This document shows, piece after piece, positions 35,872 to 48,800 of a stretch of 64,000 nucleotides of DNA. Positions within the stretch are counted from its first letter, which is position 1; each line of letters begins with the position of its first letter. The position numbers and the translations under genes are program-made. Source of the DNA: Welwitschia mirabilis (taxonomy: Eukaryota > Gnetophyta > Gnetopsida > Welwitschiales); NCBI GenBank assembly GCA_051453625.1, contig JBOZIK010000001.1, positions 15,471,778-15,535,777 of the forward strand. The letters run 5' to 3'. The notes below the pieces were generated by a model. That model saw only the letters and a list, made by a program, of their open reading frames with translations. It was not told where the DNA came from and did no database searches.

Positions 35872-36586
35872 TTTATGGAGTTATTCCAAGCTTATTTTTA
35901 AAAACTTAACTCACATACAAATTATTTATATGACTACTCTTTGACATTAGAAATTGCCATCTTCATTGTAGAATAAAGAGTTAATTCCCCTCAATAAAAA
36001 ATATATGAATACATCATTTATTTTATATCATATGCTAATTTTTCTTCATTGCTTATATAATAATATTTTGTATTAAGTTTTATTAATTGTATAACATTAT
36101 AGAGGAAATTTTGAACCAATAAGTCCTTTTTTACTTTTTATCCCCACCTCTTTTGCTTTCTATTTTTCTTCCTTTTTTTTTTGTTATTTAACTTTAAAGA
36201 AGCTGTTATTAGAGTAACTACCATGTTCGATAATCAATTTGAATGGTTCATTAGTGCCAACCAATGTTTATGCTTGTAATAAATATCCTATTTTTTGAAG
36301 AGATGTGCTGTTTGTGAGAACATGAAACATTTAGAAATGTCTTTAAGGATGTTGTCTAGTGTTGTAATTACATCTCTATTCTATGGTGCTAGCACCAATC
36401 TCAAAGTGTTCTTTTCAACTAGTATTATAGTATAAGTTGTAAAGAAGAGAAAGCCTACTAGTCCTATAGTAGAAGTTACATAGAAAAGAGTCTATAATAG
36501 ATAGAAGACATGCTATAGATGAAAAATTAAGCTGCCAAGATCAAGAGGATGGCTAATATGCTAGATCCTCTAGTTTGGCTAGATGC
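35872..36586. other. unassigned sequence left of E2
   Basis: Nothing recognised. It is the left flank of E2 and, if E2 lies in copia C, might include old copia C LTR sequence; I have no direct match to show this. Confidence 0.4.
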
Positions 36587-36591
36587 CTTAT
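36587..36591 (+). repeat. target-site duplication CTTAT, left copy
   Basis: CTTAT before the left LTR equals CTTAT at 44055-44059 after the right LTR. Confidence 0.8.
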
Positions 36592-37668
36592 TATTGTGCC
36601 ATTAATTTGTGGTTATTTAATGGGATTTATGAGTTGTTTTATATTACATTTGCAAGAGCTTTAAGTGTAATCCTAAGGATTTTGGAGAATCAATAGAAGA
36701 TCTTATAAATGTGAAATTCTTAACATAATTCAAGACATTTATGACATATTCTGATACTCATGTCCACTAAAGGAGATTTCTGATAGAAAAAACTAGCTTC
36801 TACTGATTTAGATAATAAAGAAGACCATTGTCCCCTCTATCATCTAGATGATAAGTAGGACGATGATACCATTAGCTACTAATATGGACTGCTGAGTCAT
36901 GTATTGAGATACTTGTTAAGTTATCTTTTGTAATGAGCTATCATCCCCATCATAGTCTAGATGATAATCAAGGTTGATATGTAACTGACTCTAATAGTCG
37001 ATCCTTGACTATTTTGTTCATTTATTTTATGTAAAAGAGCACATTTTTGGATCACCTTCTATCTATCAGTTTCTATTGTATTTTGTTATAATCAAGTCCT
37101 CCTTCGACTCTCCTCTTTATCTTCGTTGCACTAGAAATTCTTGTGATAAGAGATCGAAGGGTGGAAGATCCATCTCAAGTGTTATTGGAAGACATTCCCT
37201 TGATGGAGGGTTATGTATCCTCCATTAAGGCCTAGCTATTTTGTAATCCAGATGTTATTACTCTTAATATAAACTTTTTTTTATGTTTACATATTAGTTT
37301 GTTAGATGTCCCTTATGGTTTATGTTACCTTTGATCTGGTGATAATTTCTTAGATGATATAGATCATTAAGGGTAGTTTTCATTAAGCCTAAAAGAAAGT
37401 AGTTTAGTTTTATTTTGCATTACATGTAGAATAGTTGCATTTTGCATTTGCATTGCATTCTTTCTTTTCTACATTGTTCTTTGATTCTGGTTTCCATTCT
37501 TTGTGAAAAGTAATCCAAGTCTTATCTCATAGTCTTTAATAAGAATATGACATTTGGTTTAACTCCCACTCATACTAGTGCATTGTATTATGTGAGAAAT
37601 CTATTTTATTTTATGAATGATAGAATTCTTTTGAGTATAAAATGCTTGTACAAATACATATTGAAATA
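36592..37668 (+). repeat. E2 5' LTR
   Basis: Starts TATTGTGCCATTAATTTGTGG (TG decayed to TA) and ends ATATTGAAATA (CA decayed to TA), aligned with TGTTATGCC...CTGTAACA of the right LTR. It contains two CATC...GATGAT palindromic modules near 36836 and 36940. No clear TATA box at the E1 position. Confidence 0.88.
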
Positions 37669-37671
37669 AAT

Positions 37672-37689
37672 TGGTGTTGTTATAAGGGA
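37672..37689 (+). promoter_or_regulatory. primer-binding site, tRNA-Asp type, decayed
   Basis: TGGTGTTGTTATAAGGGA starts three bases after the LTR. Against the known Athila/Tat-type primer site TGGCGCCGTTGCCGGGGA it differs mainly by C-to-T and G-to-A transitions, at the CG-rich positions most prone to deamination. tRNA-Asp use is established for Athila-type elements. Confidence 0.75.
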
Positions 37690-38135
37690 AGGAGACTAAG
37701 GAATATGAGGTTGTCATTGTTCAGGTGAGTATATCAGATTTCTGTTCAATTATTTATCTATGACAATGTTGTATTTTATTTAGGAACCTTAGTTTTTCTA
37801 TTTGTAGTATGTCAATTTTTGTTTTCAATAGTAAAGTAATTATTATCCCCTCTATCATTTCCATGATAGTTAGGATGACAGTTTACAATTTCTATTTTTC
37901 TTTTTAGTTTTCATGTTCATATTTTAGTTAATAAAATCAATCTCTATCATCTCCTTTGTCATCTAGATGACTAGGTGAATGAAAGATAGTGTTTCTTTTT
38001 AGTTTTTAGCTTTCCCTTCTATTTCTATTTTTTGCTTTTTTTATTACTCGTCTGTTCTGTCATTCCCACGATAGATAGAATGTAGTATTATTTTTGATTT
38101 TATTATGTTGTTTTCTATTTTTAGGATGCTGTGAG

Positions 38136-39313
38136 ATGGTCAACCTAGAGAAGAAGTATCAAAGAGAAATGATGTTGATAAAAAATAACATTAGAGAAGG
38201 ACTAATACACCTACAAATCAAATCTGGAAAGAAATATCTAGGTGCATACAATCCTTCTTCTAAATTTATTTTTTCTTAATTATACCCCATTAAAGAAAAT
38301 CTTGTAGAAGGAGATAATCAATCTAGAATGTTGAGTGCCTTCCAAAAACAAAAACAAGTTGTAGGATTTTTTACTCCTAATGCTAATGCAAAGTTGACCC
38401 TAAGGGAATTATTAAATAGTAAGAAATAAGAGATTCAAACCCATTTTAATCTACCCCTAAGAGATGATGTTGAACTTAAAACATTAAATGCCTATCCAAT
38501 GTTTAGTAATAAATACAATGAGGATCCCTTTCAGCATATTGAAATCATAGAATGACTAATTTTTACCTTGTGGAATGGAAAGGAAAAAAATAGTAATAGA
38601 ACATTTATGGTAATCTTTTTGATGACATTAAAAGGTAGAGAAAAGCTTTAGGTAAAAACCATATTCCACAAAAGTTTAAAAACTTTGAAATAAGTCCAGA
38701 AACCTTAATTAAAAGGTTCAAAAGTGAAGAAACTATGAGAAAAAAGAAAAAGGAAGTAACAAGCTTTCAATAAAAATTAAGTGAGGATTATGCTTCCACA
38801 TATGAATTCTTCTTCATTACTATCCACTCAAATCTAGTAGATGCCTTCAAATAAATAGAACTAGTTAATTACTTTTATAGTGGATTAACTCCCATAAAAA
38901 ACAACTTGTAGATTTCTCTTATGCTAGAAACCTTATAAATATTATATTAAAAAATTTCTGGACAACATAGAAGAACTTGTAGAGGTTAGTTAAACTTGGT
39001 TAGCACTTAAAGAAAATCAAATTGTAGGCCAATTCACTAAAGATCTAAAAGAAGTTAAACAAGAAAAAGAGGTAGATTACACTGCTATAAATCTAATGAA
39101 AGACTTTACAACAACCTTGGAGAAGTATGCAGAAATGATTTTAGATGCTAAATCTACAACTAAAAGAAATGTTAAGCCAACTTATGACTTATGCAAGGAT
39201 CATTACCACATAACTAAAAACTATACTTTATTATTAACATATAAAGAAAGAAGACATGAAAATTTTGTACTTTCAATTAAACATCTCAAAACTTCTAGGT
39301 ACAACCTATGTTG
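38136..39313 (+). pseudogene. E2 gag, degenerate
   Basis: Gag would build the particle shell. An open stretch starts MVNLEKKYQREMMLIKNN (38136), a likely coiled-coil N-terminus, then a stop at 38277. Further pieces in several frames include AYPMFSNKYNEDPFQHIE near 38490, the EDPxxH motif typical of plant gypsy capsids, and an open block 39096-39313 with CKDHYHITKNY, possibly a CCHC knuckle that lost its outer cysteines. A repeat-rich leader (37690-38130) separates it from the primer site. Confidence 0.75.
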
Positions 39314-40047
39314 AATACACATTTTCAAAATAAGTCTCAACCTTTTAAAAACCGATTCAAAAATTCAAACTTTTAATCAAGTTCATGTAACCTTTAACTT
39401 TTTAATGATCAGCTCTCAAACTTTTTGGATGAAATGAGAAAAATACATGAAATAACAAATGCAAACCTTGATAACTTGGTAAATCTCCTTCAATAAATAA
39501 TGTCAATAAACTAAGGTCATAAGGCTCATTAACAACATAACCTTTATTCAATCCTAATGAAATAAGAAAAGACTATAGGATTGTTACAAGAAGTGAATAA
39601 GAAACAAATTCTCCTCTATGTAAAGCATCAACTTCTCAAAATAACATTCAATATGAAGAAGAAGAAGAGGAGGACATTAAAATATAAGAAGATTATAACT
39701 TCCCTTCGCTTGGTAAAAACAAAAAGAAAAATTCTTCACAAAAGCAACCAACTACCCCTTGGCTTAATAAGCTTAACAATAATTTAACTTTCAATGAACA
39801 TCTTACATCCTTAATGAAAAATGTGAGCATAAATGTACCCTTTTAGAAACTTTTACAACAAAATTTGGGGTACTCAAAATTATGGAAAGACTTAATAAGA
39901 AGAAAATAAAAATTAGTCATTCCTAATAGAGTCTTTCTAGCTTAATCCCTCATGAATTTACTGTTATAAAATCACCTAAATTTAAATATCTAGGGCTAGC
40001 AATGTTAAATGTCACATTAGAGGAAAAACAAAAATATTAGGAGATCT
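39314..40047 (+). pseudogene. E2 gag-protease linker region, decayed
   Basis: Pieces of coding-like sequence in changing frames, including a lysine-rich open frame at 39581-39787. It lies between recognisable gag and protease, so it is presumably the rest of the polyprotein, but no motif is diagnostic. Confidence 0.5.
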
Positions 40048-40611
40048 TTAATTAACATTAGAGAAAGCATTAATATCATGCTAGTTCACATTTGCAAGAG
40101 ACTTAGTTTAGAAGGTAGAATAAATCCTACTCAAATTATCCGAGAGTTAGTAGATACTTAGGTTAAGACATCCTTAGGGATCATTAAAGATTTAGTGATC
40201 CAAATTGAAGAGGTTTGCTACCCGATAGATGTGATTGTCATAAAAGTCAAACATAATAAAGGATACCAATTACTTCTAGGATGAGCCTTTTGTGTAATAG
40301 CCTATTACATCATTAACACAAGAACTAGAATGATGAAGTGTTACTTTGAAAATAAAATGTTTACAAAAGTCTTTGATGTAGCTAAAAAAGACCTAGGTAG
40401 TGGAATAGACTTAGAAGATAAGATCAAACCAACTTTATTCATCCAACATCATTCATCTAACAAAAGAGAGCCAATATTACATGAGCCTATACTTTATAAT
40501 AATCCACTTGAGAATAAAAATTTAGAATCCATTGATACATCCAATTTTGATCATGAATGTTTATATCAAAATGAAAAAGAAATGAAATCTTTAGATTGTA
40601 AGGAATTCTAA
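40048..40611 (+). pseudogene. E2 aspartic protease and linker, active site lost
   Basis: The retropepsin would cleave the polyprotein. The active-site loop reads LINIRESINIM; the catalytic Asp is Asn (40054-40056) and the following Gly is Arg. The rest is well kept: HICKRLSLEGRINPTQI, SLGIIKDLVIQIEEVCYPID and YQLLLG before a stop where the family has Arg-Pro. From 40330 the frame is open for 93 codons and aligns with the first 400 bases of E1. It ends at a TAA at 40609, near where E1 continues toward RT; here the coding homology stops. Confidence 0.85.
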
Positions 40612-42985
40612 ATATTAAAAGAGAAATCACACCTTGAGGGAGACTGTCCATCACATAAACTAAAATTGAAAATATTAATTTTAATTTGAACCTTTTTAGT
40701 AGAATTGAACTATTTTTCCTTATAATGATTAAAATAAAACATTTCTAATCAATGAAAATTCTTTACCAAATTCAATATTAATCTCCCCTTTGACTTCCAA
40801 AATTTGTGCTTTCATGTGGTCTTATAGAGTTGTACCTATTATTCCTTTCTTCTCTTAATTGATTTTACTTGAAAATAATTGTATACCTTTAATGTTTTAT
40901 CAATTAGTAAACATTTGATCTGGATCTTATTTCTCTAAAATCATGTAATATCCTTAGATCATAAAAACACATCATTTTTATTTTTTTTAAATAAAAGTGT
41001 TGACTATATTTTATGTTGTTAATAAAATTTGCTTATCTTGATATTTTTTTGGGCTTTCATGGTTATTTTAATTTTGATTTTCAGCTTTATATTTTAATAG
41101 TTTCTATTTTTATTTTTTGTTTTTGTTTACTACTAGGCCTCTATTTTCTATTTTTACTTTCTCTGTCTATCATTCTTTATGTCATCTCAACAACGAGAAG
41201 GATGATAGTCCCTATTTTTCATTTTCTCTCTTCAATATTTTCATTAGATTTCTATTTTCTATTTTTGTTTTCTATCCTTGTCATCCTCTCTGTCATCTAT
41301 ATGATAAGAAGAATGATTGTTAGCTATTTTTATTTTGTTTTTTGATTATTTTTGAGAAAATACATTTTGATGGCTTTGTTGAGATTTTTAACTTGATCAC
41401 TTAAGAATTTTAGAAATTTAATGAACAAATGCTAAAAATATTTGAGCAAATCATCTGAATTTTCTTTTAGCTTTTACCTTTAGTGGTCATTATGATATTA
41501 CTTGATCATCTTTTAAACATGACTTATGTATGACTAGTCTTTGACTTGGGCATTTTATGGTGGTAAGATTGAATTCACCTAATCTTAAGACATTTAAATA
41601 TTTATGAAATTAAGTTTGAAGGAAGATGCTTTATTTTTTATTTTTTCTTCAATGGTGAAAAGGTCTTAGATTAATTAAGAGTATTCTTTTTTATCTTCAT
41701 CTTATGACTTTATCTTTGTCTTTTGGAGTGTTTCATTATGTAGAATGTTTATGCAAAAAAAGGGGGAGGAAGAAGAGTGAAATAAGACTGTAGTATTTTA
41801 TTTGAGATATTTCAAAAACATAGTCACCATGATGTCTTGCTACATGTACACTAGGGCAAATATTTCCAAGAGGAGTCTTTGATAGTGTAATATGATAGCT
41901 ATCAAAACTCTACTAGGAGGTTAGTTAGCCATGATTCATAGGTTATTACTTCTCTGACTATGGATACACTCCCCTCATCATGGATAATCAAATAATAATA
42001 TAAGCTAGAGGGCTAAGGAATTAGTGATATTCCTGATGTTATCAAAGGCATTGCTTATTTCCTAAACTTTTAGTCCTTTCATGTGATCATTTCATTTCTT
42101 AAGATTTAGATGTTTGTTTTGAGATGTTGGTAGATAAATTCATTTTTGAGAAACTATTTGATCTAGTCATTCATTATTTAAAATATTTCATTTTTAACAT
42201 CTTCATAACCACTACCTTATTGAATGGAATTTTTTATATATTAAGTCATGCATTTTAAAATCAAGTGATGTTATGATTTCTTTCGTGAGAGTCTAATAGA
42301 TTAAAATGTCATTAGGTGAGCTATCTTTTGTTTATGTTACTTTATGTTTGTTCTTTTTGTTTTCTTTTATGTTTTGGTTAGTTGTTTCAAAGTCATAACT
42401 ATATTTTCTTATCTTTTTAGGACCTTAATGATTTCCTTGCTTAGTTTTTAATAAAGCATTATTTTCTTGCTTTAATAAGTCTATGATTTTAGTATTTTAA
42501 AGTTTTAAATGCTAATCTTAATCATTTTTTTAGACACAACATTTTATTTGTTCACTTTTCTACTTGTTAGAATATTTAATGTATCTATATTTTTTTTACA
42601 TCTGACATTTTACTCAACTTTACAAGTCATTTCAAAAGCTGTCCTATTTTAATTATCCATCATCTGCCTTCTCACTCTTGCTTACTTTCTTTGCTTTATT
42701 ATCCAATACTAGATGTATTTCTTTTCTTGGGGGGTGGCAAGGAAGAGCATGACCCATTTTTATAGCTCATTTTCACAAATTTTTGAGTTATTTTAGAGAT
42801 TTCATGACACATAATTTTAAATTTTTCATACAAATTATGCATTACATGTTATTTGGTTATAAGATGTATTATATGAGCCTGTTTTAAAGATTTATAAATT
42901 GATTTTTTATAAGATAAATTAGCTCACAATTACGGCTTTTCACCTTATTTTTGTCAGAAACTGACAAATGTAAACTGAAGGGCTA
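40612..42985 (+). other. E2 3' non-coding region with conserved block and polypurine tract
   Basis: Two CATC...GATGA palindromic modules lie at about 41165 and 41275. The segment 41565-41990 matches, in the same sense orientation, parts of the 3' regions of E5 and E4. The tract CTGAAGGGCTA precedes the LTR at 42986. Open frames at 41013-41345 are hydrophobic because the sequence is T-rich; I do not call them genes. Confidence 0.65.
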
Positions 42986-44054
42986 TGTTATGCCACTAAT
43001 TTGTGGTTATTTGATGGGTTTTATGAGCTATTTTATAGGACATTTGCACAGGTTTAGATGCAATTCTGAGGATTTTGAAGAATCAATAGAAGATCTTAGA
43101 AATGTATAATTTCGAGCATGATTTAAGACATTTATGGTACATTCTGATACTCATGTCTATGGAAGGAGATTTATGAATGAAAATGCTAGCCTCTGCTAAC
43201 TTGGATGATAACGAAGATAATCATCCTTTCTATTATCTAAACAACAGGTAGGACAATGACACCATTAGCTGCTAATATGGACTGCTGAGTTACTTGCCGA
43301 GTCATCTTTTATACTGGTCTATTGTTCCCATCATCGTCTAAATGATAGTTAGGATGATACTAACATGTAACTAAGTCTAACAGTCAACCCTTGACTGTTT
43401 CATTCATTTCTTTTATGTAAAAGAGCACATTTTTAGAGTGCCTTCTATTTGTCATTTTTTGCTATGATTTATTATAAATAAGTACTTCTTCAACTCTGTT
43501 CCTTTTCTTTATTGCATTGGAAATTCTTGTGATAGAAGATTAAAGGGTAGGAGATCCATATCAACTATTGTTGATATATGTTTCCTTGATGGAAGGCTAT
43601 GTATCCTCCATTGAGGCCTAGCTGTTTTATAACCCAAATGTTGTTACTGTTAATATAAAATTTGTTTTTATGTTTACATATTAGTTTGTTAGATGTTTTT
43701 TATGATTTATGTTACCTTTATCTAGTGACAAATTCTTAAGTAATATAGATAATCAAGGGTATCCTTTGTCAAGGATAAATAAAAGTAGTTTAGTTTCACT
43801 TTGCATTGCATATATAATAGTTTCATTTTACATTTGTATTGCATCCTTTATTTTCTATATTGTTCTTTAATTTTAGTTCCTATTCTTTGTGAAAAGTAAT
43901 CCAAGTCTCATCTCATAGTCTTCAGTAAGAATATGACATTTAAGTTAACTCCCACTCATACTAGTATATTGTATTATGTGAGAAATCTATTTTAGTTTAT
44001 GAATGATAGATTTCTTTTGAGTATAAACTACTTGTATAAATACACACTGTAACA
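42986..44054 (+). repeat. E2 3' LTR
   Basis: TGTTATGCCACTAATTTGTGG to CACACTGTAACA, preceded by a purine tract and followed by the CTTAT duplication. It keeps the TG...CA ends better than the left copy. Confidence 0.9.
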
Positions 44055-44059
44055 CTTAT

Positions 44060-44571
44060 AAAGGTAATATCTAATTTATTTATAATTGAACATCATTATG
44101 ATAATGGAAAATATAACTAATGTAGAGAGATCTTTAGAGAAATATTTGGCTTCCATTCCAGATCTCAATAACATACTAGTTGTATTTTTATCTTGGAATA
44201 TCAATTTAATGAAATTATAACATAATATATTAAAAGAAACATGATCTAAAATTAGATGTCTTAAAAGTTTAACCATTTATTTATATATATTCAATTTGAT
44301 TTCTTCTTTAGCAATAGCATAATTTTATAACTCCTTACTATTATCTTCAAAAGGAAAATGGAATTCCTAATAACTTTAATATTATGCTCTTGTCTAAACT
44401 TTTTTAATTCTTATATAACATCTAATATCTAATACTATTATTACAATAAATAGAAGATTTTAATGAGTTTACATGATATCTAGAGTATTGTAATATTCAT
44501 TAATACAAGCTAATATTATATTAATGCATTGAGGATTATTTTTAGGCATAAAAAATGAATCTCTATGTTCA
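44060..44571 (+). other. probable 5' part of copia C (leader and first gag codons)
   Basis: This 0.5-kb island lies between E2 and E5. Its last bases, including the GTTCA duplication at 44567-44571, continue in frame into the copia C gag at 56797 if E5 is removed conceptually. No primer site or LTR was found here; E2 may have separated it from them. Confidence 0.45.
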
Positions 44572-45836
44572 TGATATTTTCTTAAATGATGGATTAGTTC
44601 AACTGTGACATGATAATAAGTGATTTTGTTAGTTGTGATGTAATTTTAATAGTGGGATTTACCTAAATTGGAGTAAATTTGATTTAATTTGACTATTTTG
44701 GTTTAATGGAATTTGACTATATGGATAAGCTAGTGCTGATTGAGTTTGCATGTTATGGTTTAACTGAATTTTAGTAAGTTATAGTTTAAATGGGTTTGAT
44801 AGTTTAACTGAATTTGATAGTTTCACTATTTTTGGTTTATCTAACTTTGATTCCCTCTTAAGTTTAGTTCTAGGTAGTATTATTAGATAATGATACTAAT
44901 ATTGAAATATCTCAAGCTTGAAATATGTCAAACAAATGAAAGAAATTTTGTGGTTATTTACAAGATAAGGATTGACAAGCTATATGAAAATTTTAAACAT
45001 TAGCAAGCCATGGTTAACTTACTAAAGTAAGAGTTTGGAAACTATTATAATTTAATGATTTTGACAATAATTAGTCTTAGTAACTTTATAAAAACTTAAT
45101 TTGTAAACATGAGAAGGAATGATGATTATTGTCTATGAAAAATACAAATACAATTTGAATCAAACTTCTAATGTTATGGTCACATTTATTCATTCGTGTT
45201 GAAGAAAATTTATTTAACCACACAAGATTTAGTATAAGGTTTTATTCATTTATTCCAAAGGAAAATTATTTAAAAAACAAGAGTTAGTAAAAGGTTTAAG
45301 AATTTTACTGACCCCTAAAAAAAGAATTTCTAATCATTTGCCATCTACTTTATTTTTTTAATTGTTAAAGAATAATTAAGACTAATATTCTCCATTAGCT
45401 ATATAAATGAATTCTCAATGATAATGTCTAATAATAATAGAAGTTTATTTTTTTAAAGAAAATAAATAAACCTGAGATACCATAACAAAAAAAAAGAGAG
45501 TCTATGTATTTATCTTATATTTGATTATTTAAACTAATGTTAGAATTCAACATAAAGTGGCAACATCTAAACTATTCTTTTAAAAAAAATCCCTGTAGAA
45601 ATGTAAAGAATGATCAAAGACATAGTACTTCTCAGATAATTAGATAAGGTCATTTTAGAAGTTTTCATAAAATGATGTACTGTAATAAAATAGCAGAGTT
45701 TCAATACATAAAGTAAAATTTTAAATCATAATAGTGAGGGATAACGAGCCTATAATTCTGAAATAGTATTTGATTTATATAGCATGTATTTCATAGGGAT
45801 CATGAAGACTACAATTCAAAGATGTGATAGTAAACT
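44572..45836 (-). repeat. E5 3' LTR
   Basis: About 1.2 kb aligned with 55629-56791: shared strings include TTTTAATAGTGGGATTT, GTAGTATTATTAGATAATNATAC, TTATCTATGAAAAANACAAATAC and TTAGAATTCAACATAAAGTG. The right edge is set by the purine tract GTAGGAAAAGGAG on the minus strand (45837-45849); the terminal 90 bp are poorly conserved between copies. Confidence 0.8.
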
Positions 45837-48800
45837 ACTCCTTTTCCTACGATGACGTCACTATACACTAGCTCATCACCTTTGGTACCACCTAATTAAT
45901 CTTCTCCTCATAATGACTATGTTTTCTTATCTACACTATAACCTTTTGTCCACTGGTTGTTATCCTTCTCTTTTGCATCTCAGAGTACTTCCACATTTTT
46001 CTCAGCATTGCACTTGGGAATTTCTCTTCTACAATGTTGCTTTTCATTGATCCTACTAGTGGTCCTCTGCCTTTGAATGCTCCTATATCCATGACATCTT
46101 AGCAGCATCATCTTTTTCCACCACTGCTTTATGCCTTTCTTGTTTAAATGTAGACTATCTTATGACCATTTCCTAAATTCTTTAATTCATTAATTACATA
46201 ATCTTTTTCTACTTACATGTGGATTGCAATTTGTCTTCTTTTTGAGATGTCTTTATTTTCTAAGCACTTACTTAACACCAACTCTTCTTGTGTGGATGTC
46301 ATCCTTCTTTATCCTACATGCCATTTTCATTTTTTAATTGCCACTGCCTTTTCTTTTAATGTAGGCCATATTTTCTATTACCTTCATTCACTAACTACCA
46401 TTGTATAACCTTCTCTACTTGATTTAGCTCTCATTTCTTCAATTCCATCATTGGAAAGGGATAACATAACTTCTTGTAAAGTGATTAGTAATACTATTAA
46501 TGGATGGCATAACTATCCTCCTTTTGATATGAGGTGAATGAATAGAAACCTCATATTAAAAATAACATCTAAACACATGCCCAACTTACTTTCATTTTCT
46601 TTTTTCCTCCTTTTATTTAATATGTTTTTGTCATGTTTTTTGAATTTTCTCTTTTATTTTTTTAAATTTTTCTTTTTTTATAAAAAAAATTTCTTTTCTT
46701 TTTTTTCCTTTTTTAGATTTTTTTAATAATAAATTGGATGCAATGGAGATGAAAAATGCTTGAGCAGCAATGTAAAAGAACAAAAATGTGGCTGGTGATG
46801 TAACTTAATAAGGTAAGAGGGACAAATGTAAAAAAATAAAAAACAGAAGAGATAAATGAGCTCTGACCATAATTATGAAAATGAATAATGTTATCTTAGG
46901 GTTTAGGAGAATGGTAAGTAAAGAAAAGGGGATAAGAGGTGACAATAATGAAAAATAGATGATTGTGACATCATAAGGTGATGAATCAGGTTGGTGGAAG
47001 GGATGGGTACCAAAATATAATAAGTTAACCAAAAAGTGGGTTTAGTCTCAAATAGGTAAGAGAAAATGCAAAAATGACTTTGAGGTAATTGATTATATGT
47101 ATTAATAAAATACCAAATGATAATGGATAAATAGTAGCATTAAGAATATTAATTTATACACCTCTAAATGTCAATATAGCAAAGTTTGTTGGCATAAGTC
47201 ATAAAGATTGTTTAACATCATGGTCATGTGGTTTAACACTAAACACCATAGAGTATCATGTGGTAAGGGTAGTGATTATGACAAGGTTTATGATTATCCT
47301 ATGGAATATCAATATAATGTTATGACTATAACTTAATCTAATTGTTAGCTATAACAACTAGTAAAATCTTAACAACTCATCACCCATACTTGTGAAGTTA
47401 TAGCTTTAGAGTTATGGAAAATCAAGTTAATGGTGTATTTATGGAACACTATCCATGATGATGAGGGGAGTTCAATCACTTTCAAGAGTGTAATAATTCA
47501 TAAGCCAAAGCTAAATCATGACCAATTGACATGCTGGTCGAGTTTCCATAGCTACTATATCACATTGCTAAAGGCCCCTCTTAGGAATATTTTCCCTAGT
47601 ATACTTATGATAGGACATCATGTTTTTTTAATTTCTTTTGAGTATTGAACAAGTGACTTAGATTTCCCTTTGTTTTTTGATTTTTTTAAATATTGATTAA
47701 TCATTAGAATGCTAAATTGTAAGACTCACAACTAAAGATAAGCATCAAATTTAACATACTCAATGCCAAGACAAAAGAACATAAAACATTGTAGCTCATA
47801 GAGATGAGAATGTTTTAAGATTGATGAAATCTAATCTTACCATTATAAATGCCCCAAAGTATAAAAACTACTTTCATGAAGATTGTAATGTGGTTTAGTA
47901 CAAGGCCAAATGAATAGATAATAAAATAAAGAAATGACATAAGTAAGAAATCCTATTGAGGAGTCATTTAGAAAAAGGTGAAGTGAAGGCTCATATCTTA
48001 ATGAGGAGGGTCTTCTTACCCCATTTCTTCTATTATGTTATGACTATACTGATAATTATTAATATAATCTCAATTGTCATCCATTGATCCTAAGATTTTC
48101 TTGGCATCCTAATTAAGAACCTTCATGAAGTTACTTAAGACATACTCCTCTATAAGATGAGGACATAACTACTTAAAAATTAAATCATTATAGAGATATA
48201 CCCAAATAAATAATATAAAATAATCAGTCATGAAGGATAGAAGAAAAATATAAAAGAAAAATTTAAAAATATTAAAAGGAAATACTTTGAAATAATGTGT
48301 ATTTTTCTAAATGAAATAAAATGAAAGGTATAGCAAATATGACATGGATATGACCAATAGAATAACACGATGATACGAGTGAAATGGAGTAAATGGAGTA
48401 ATGATGATTGGTAAAGGATGTAATTAGATGCATGGTATAAGGGATATATCCCTAATAATATCTAGTGGAATGATGATGGTGGTGTATGAGTAAGTAAAAT
48501 AGAAAGGCAAATGTGAGGTGTGAATTATGATAGGAAGAGGATTAGGTATATCATAGTCTAGGTTAATCTGGTATATGTCATTATTGTTATACTCTACTTA
48601 TGTATCCTCATGAAGTGGAATGTCGATCACAAAAAATATTAGAACCATGGGGGATGAGGTGACTCCTATCATATGTACCTAGCAAATAGCCTTCTTTGAT
48701 CTTGTCATGTATTCCTAGCATACAATCTTATCTACCTTATGCATGAACGCAAGCAATACACATCCTTTCTATGATCTAAGAAATGCAAACATGAAGACTA

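Larger units (their letters stand above)
36592..44054 (+). mobile_element. E2: Ty3/gypsy element with both LTRs, gag-protease only
   Basis: Two LTRs of 1077 and 1069 bp bound a 5.3-kb interior holding a primer site, gag and protease and then a long non-coding region with a purine tract. RT, RNase H and integrase are absent between 40611 and 42985, so E2 is an internal-deletion or non-autonomous derivative that would depend on relatives such as E1/E4. The 5-bp duplication CTTAT flanks it at 36587-36591 and 44055-44059, which fixes the ends exactly. LTR identity is roughly 80-85% by eye over the aligned blocks, so the insertion is old. Confidence 0.9.

Noticed and set aside
35655-35909. 84-codon frame with a TYIHTYIH repeat
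   Set aside because: It is the translation of the (ATAC)n/(TA)n microsatellite plus N.
41013-41345. 110-codon hydrophobic frame resembling a membrane protein
   Set aside because: Hydrophobicity follows from T-rich codons; it repeats the CATC/GATGA modules and lies in the E2 3' non-coding region. No conserved motif.
46538-46726. Phe/Leu-rich frame
   Set aside because: Translation of a poly-T/pyrimidine tract.
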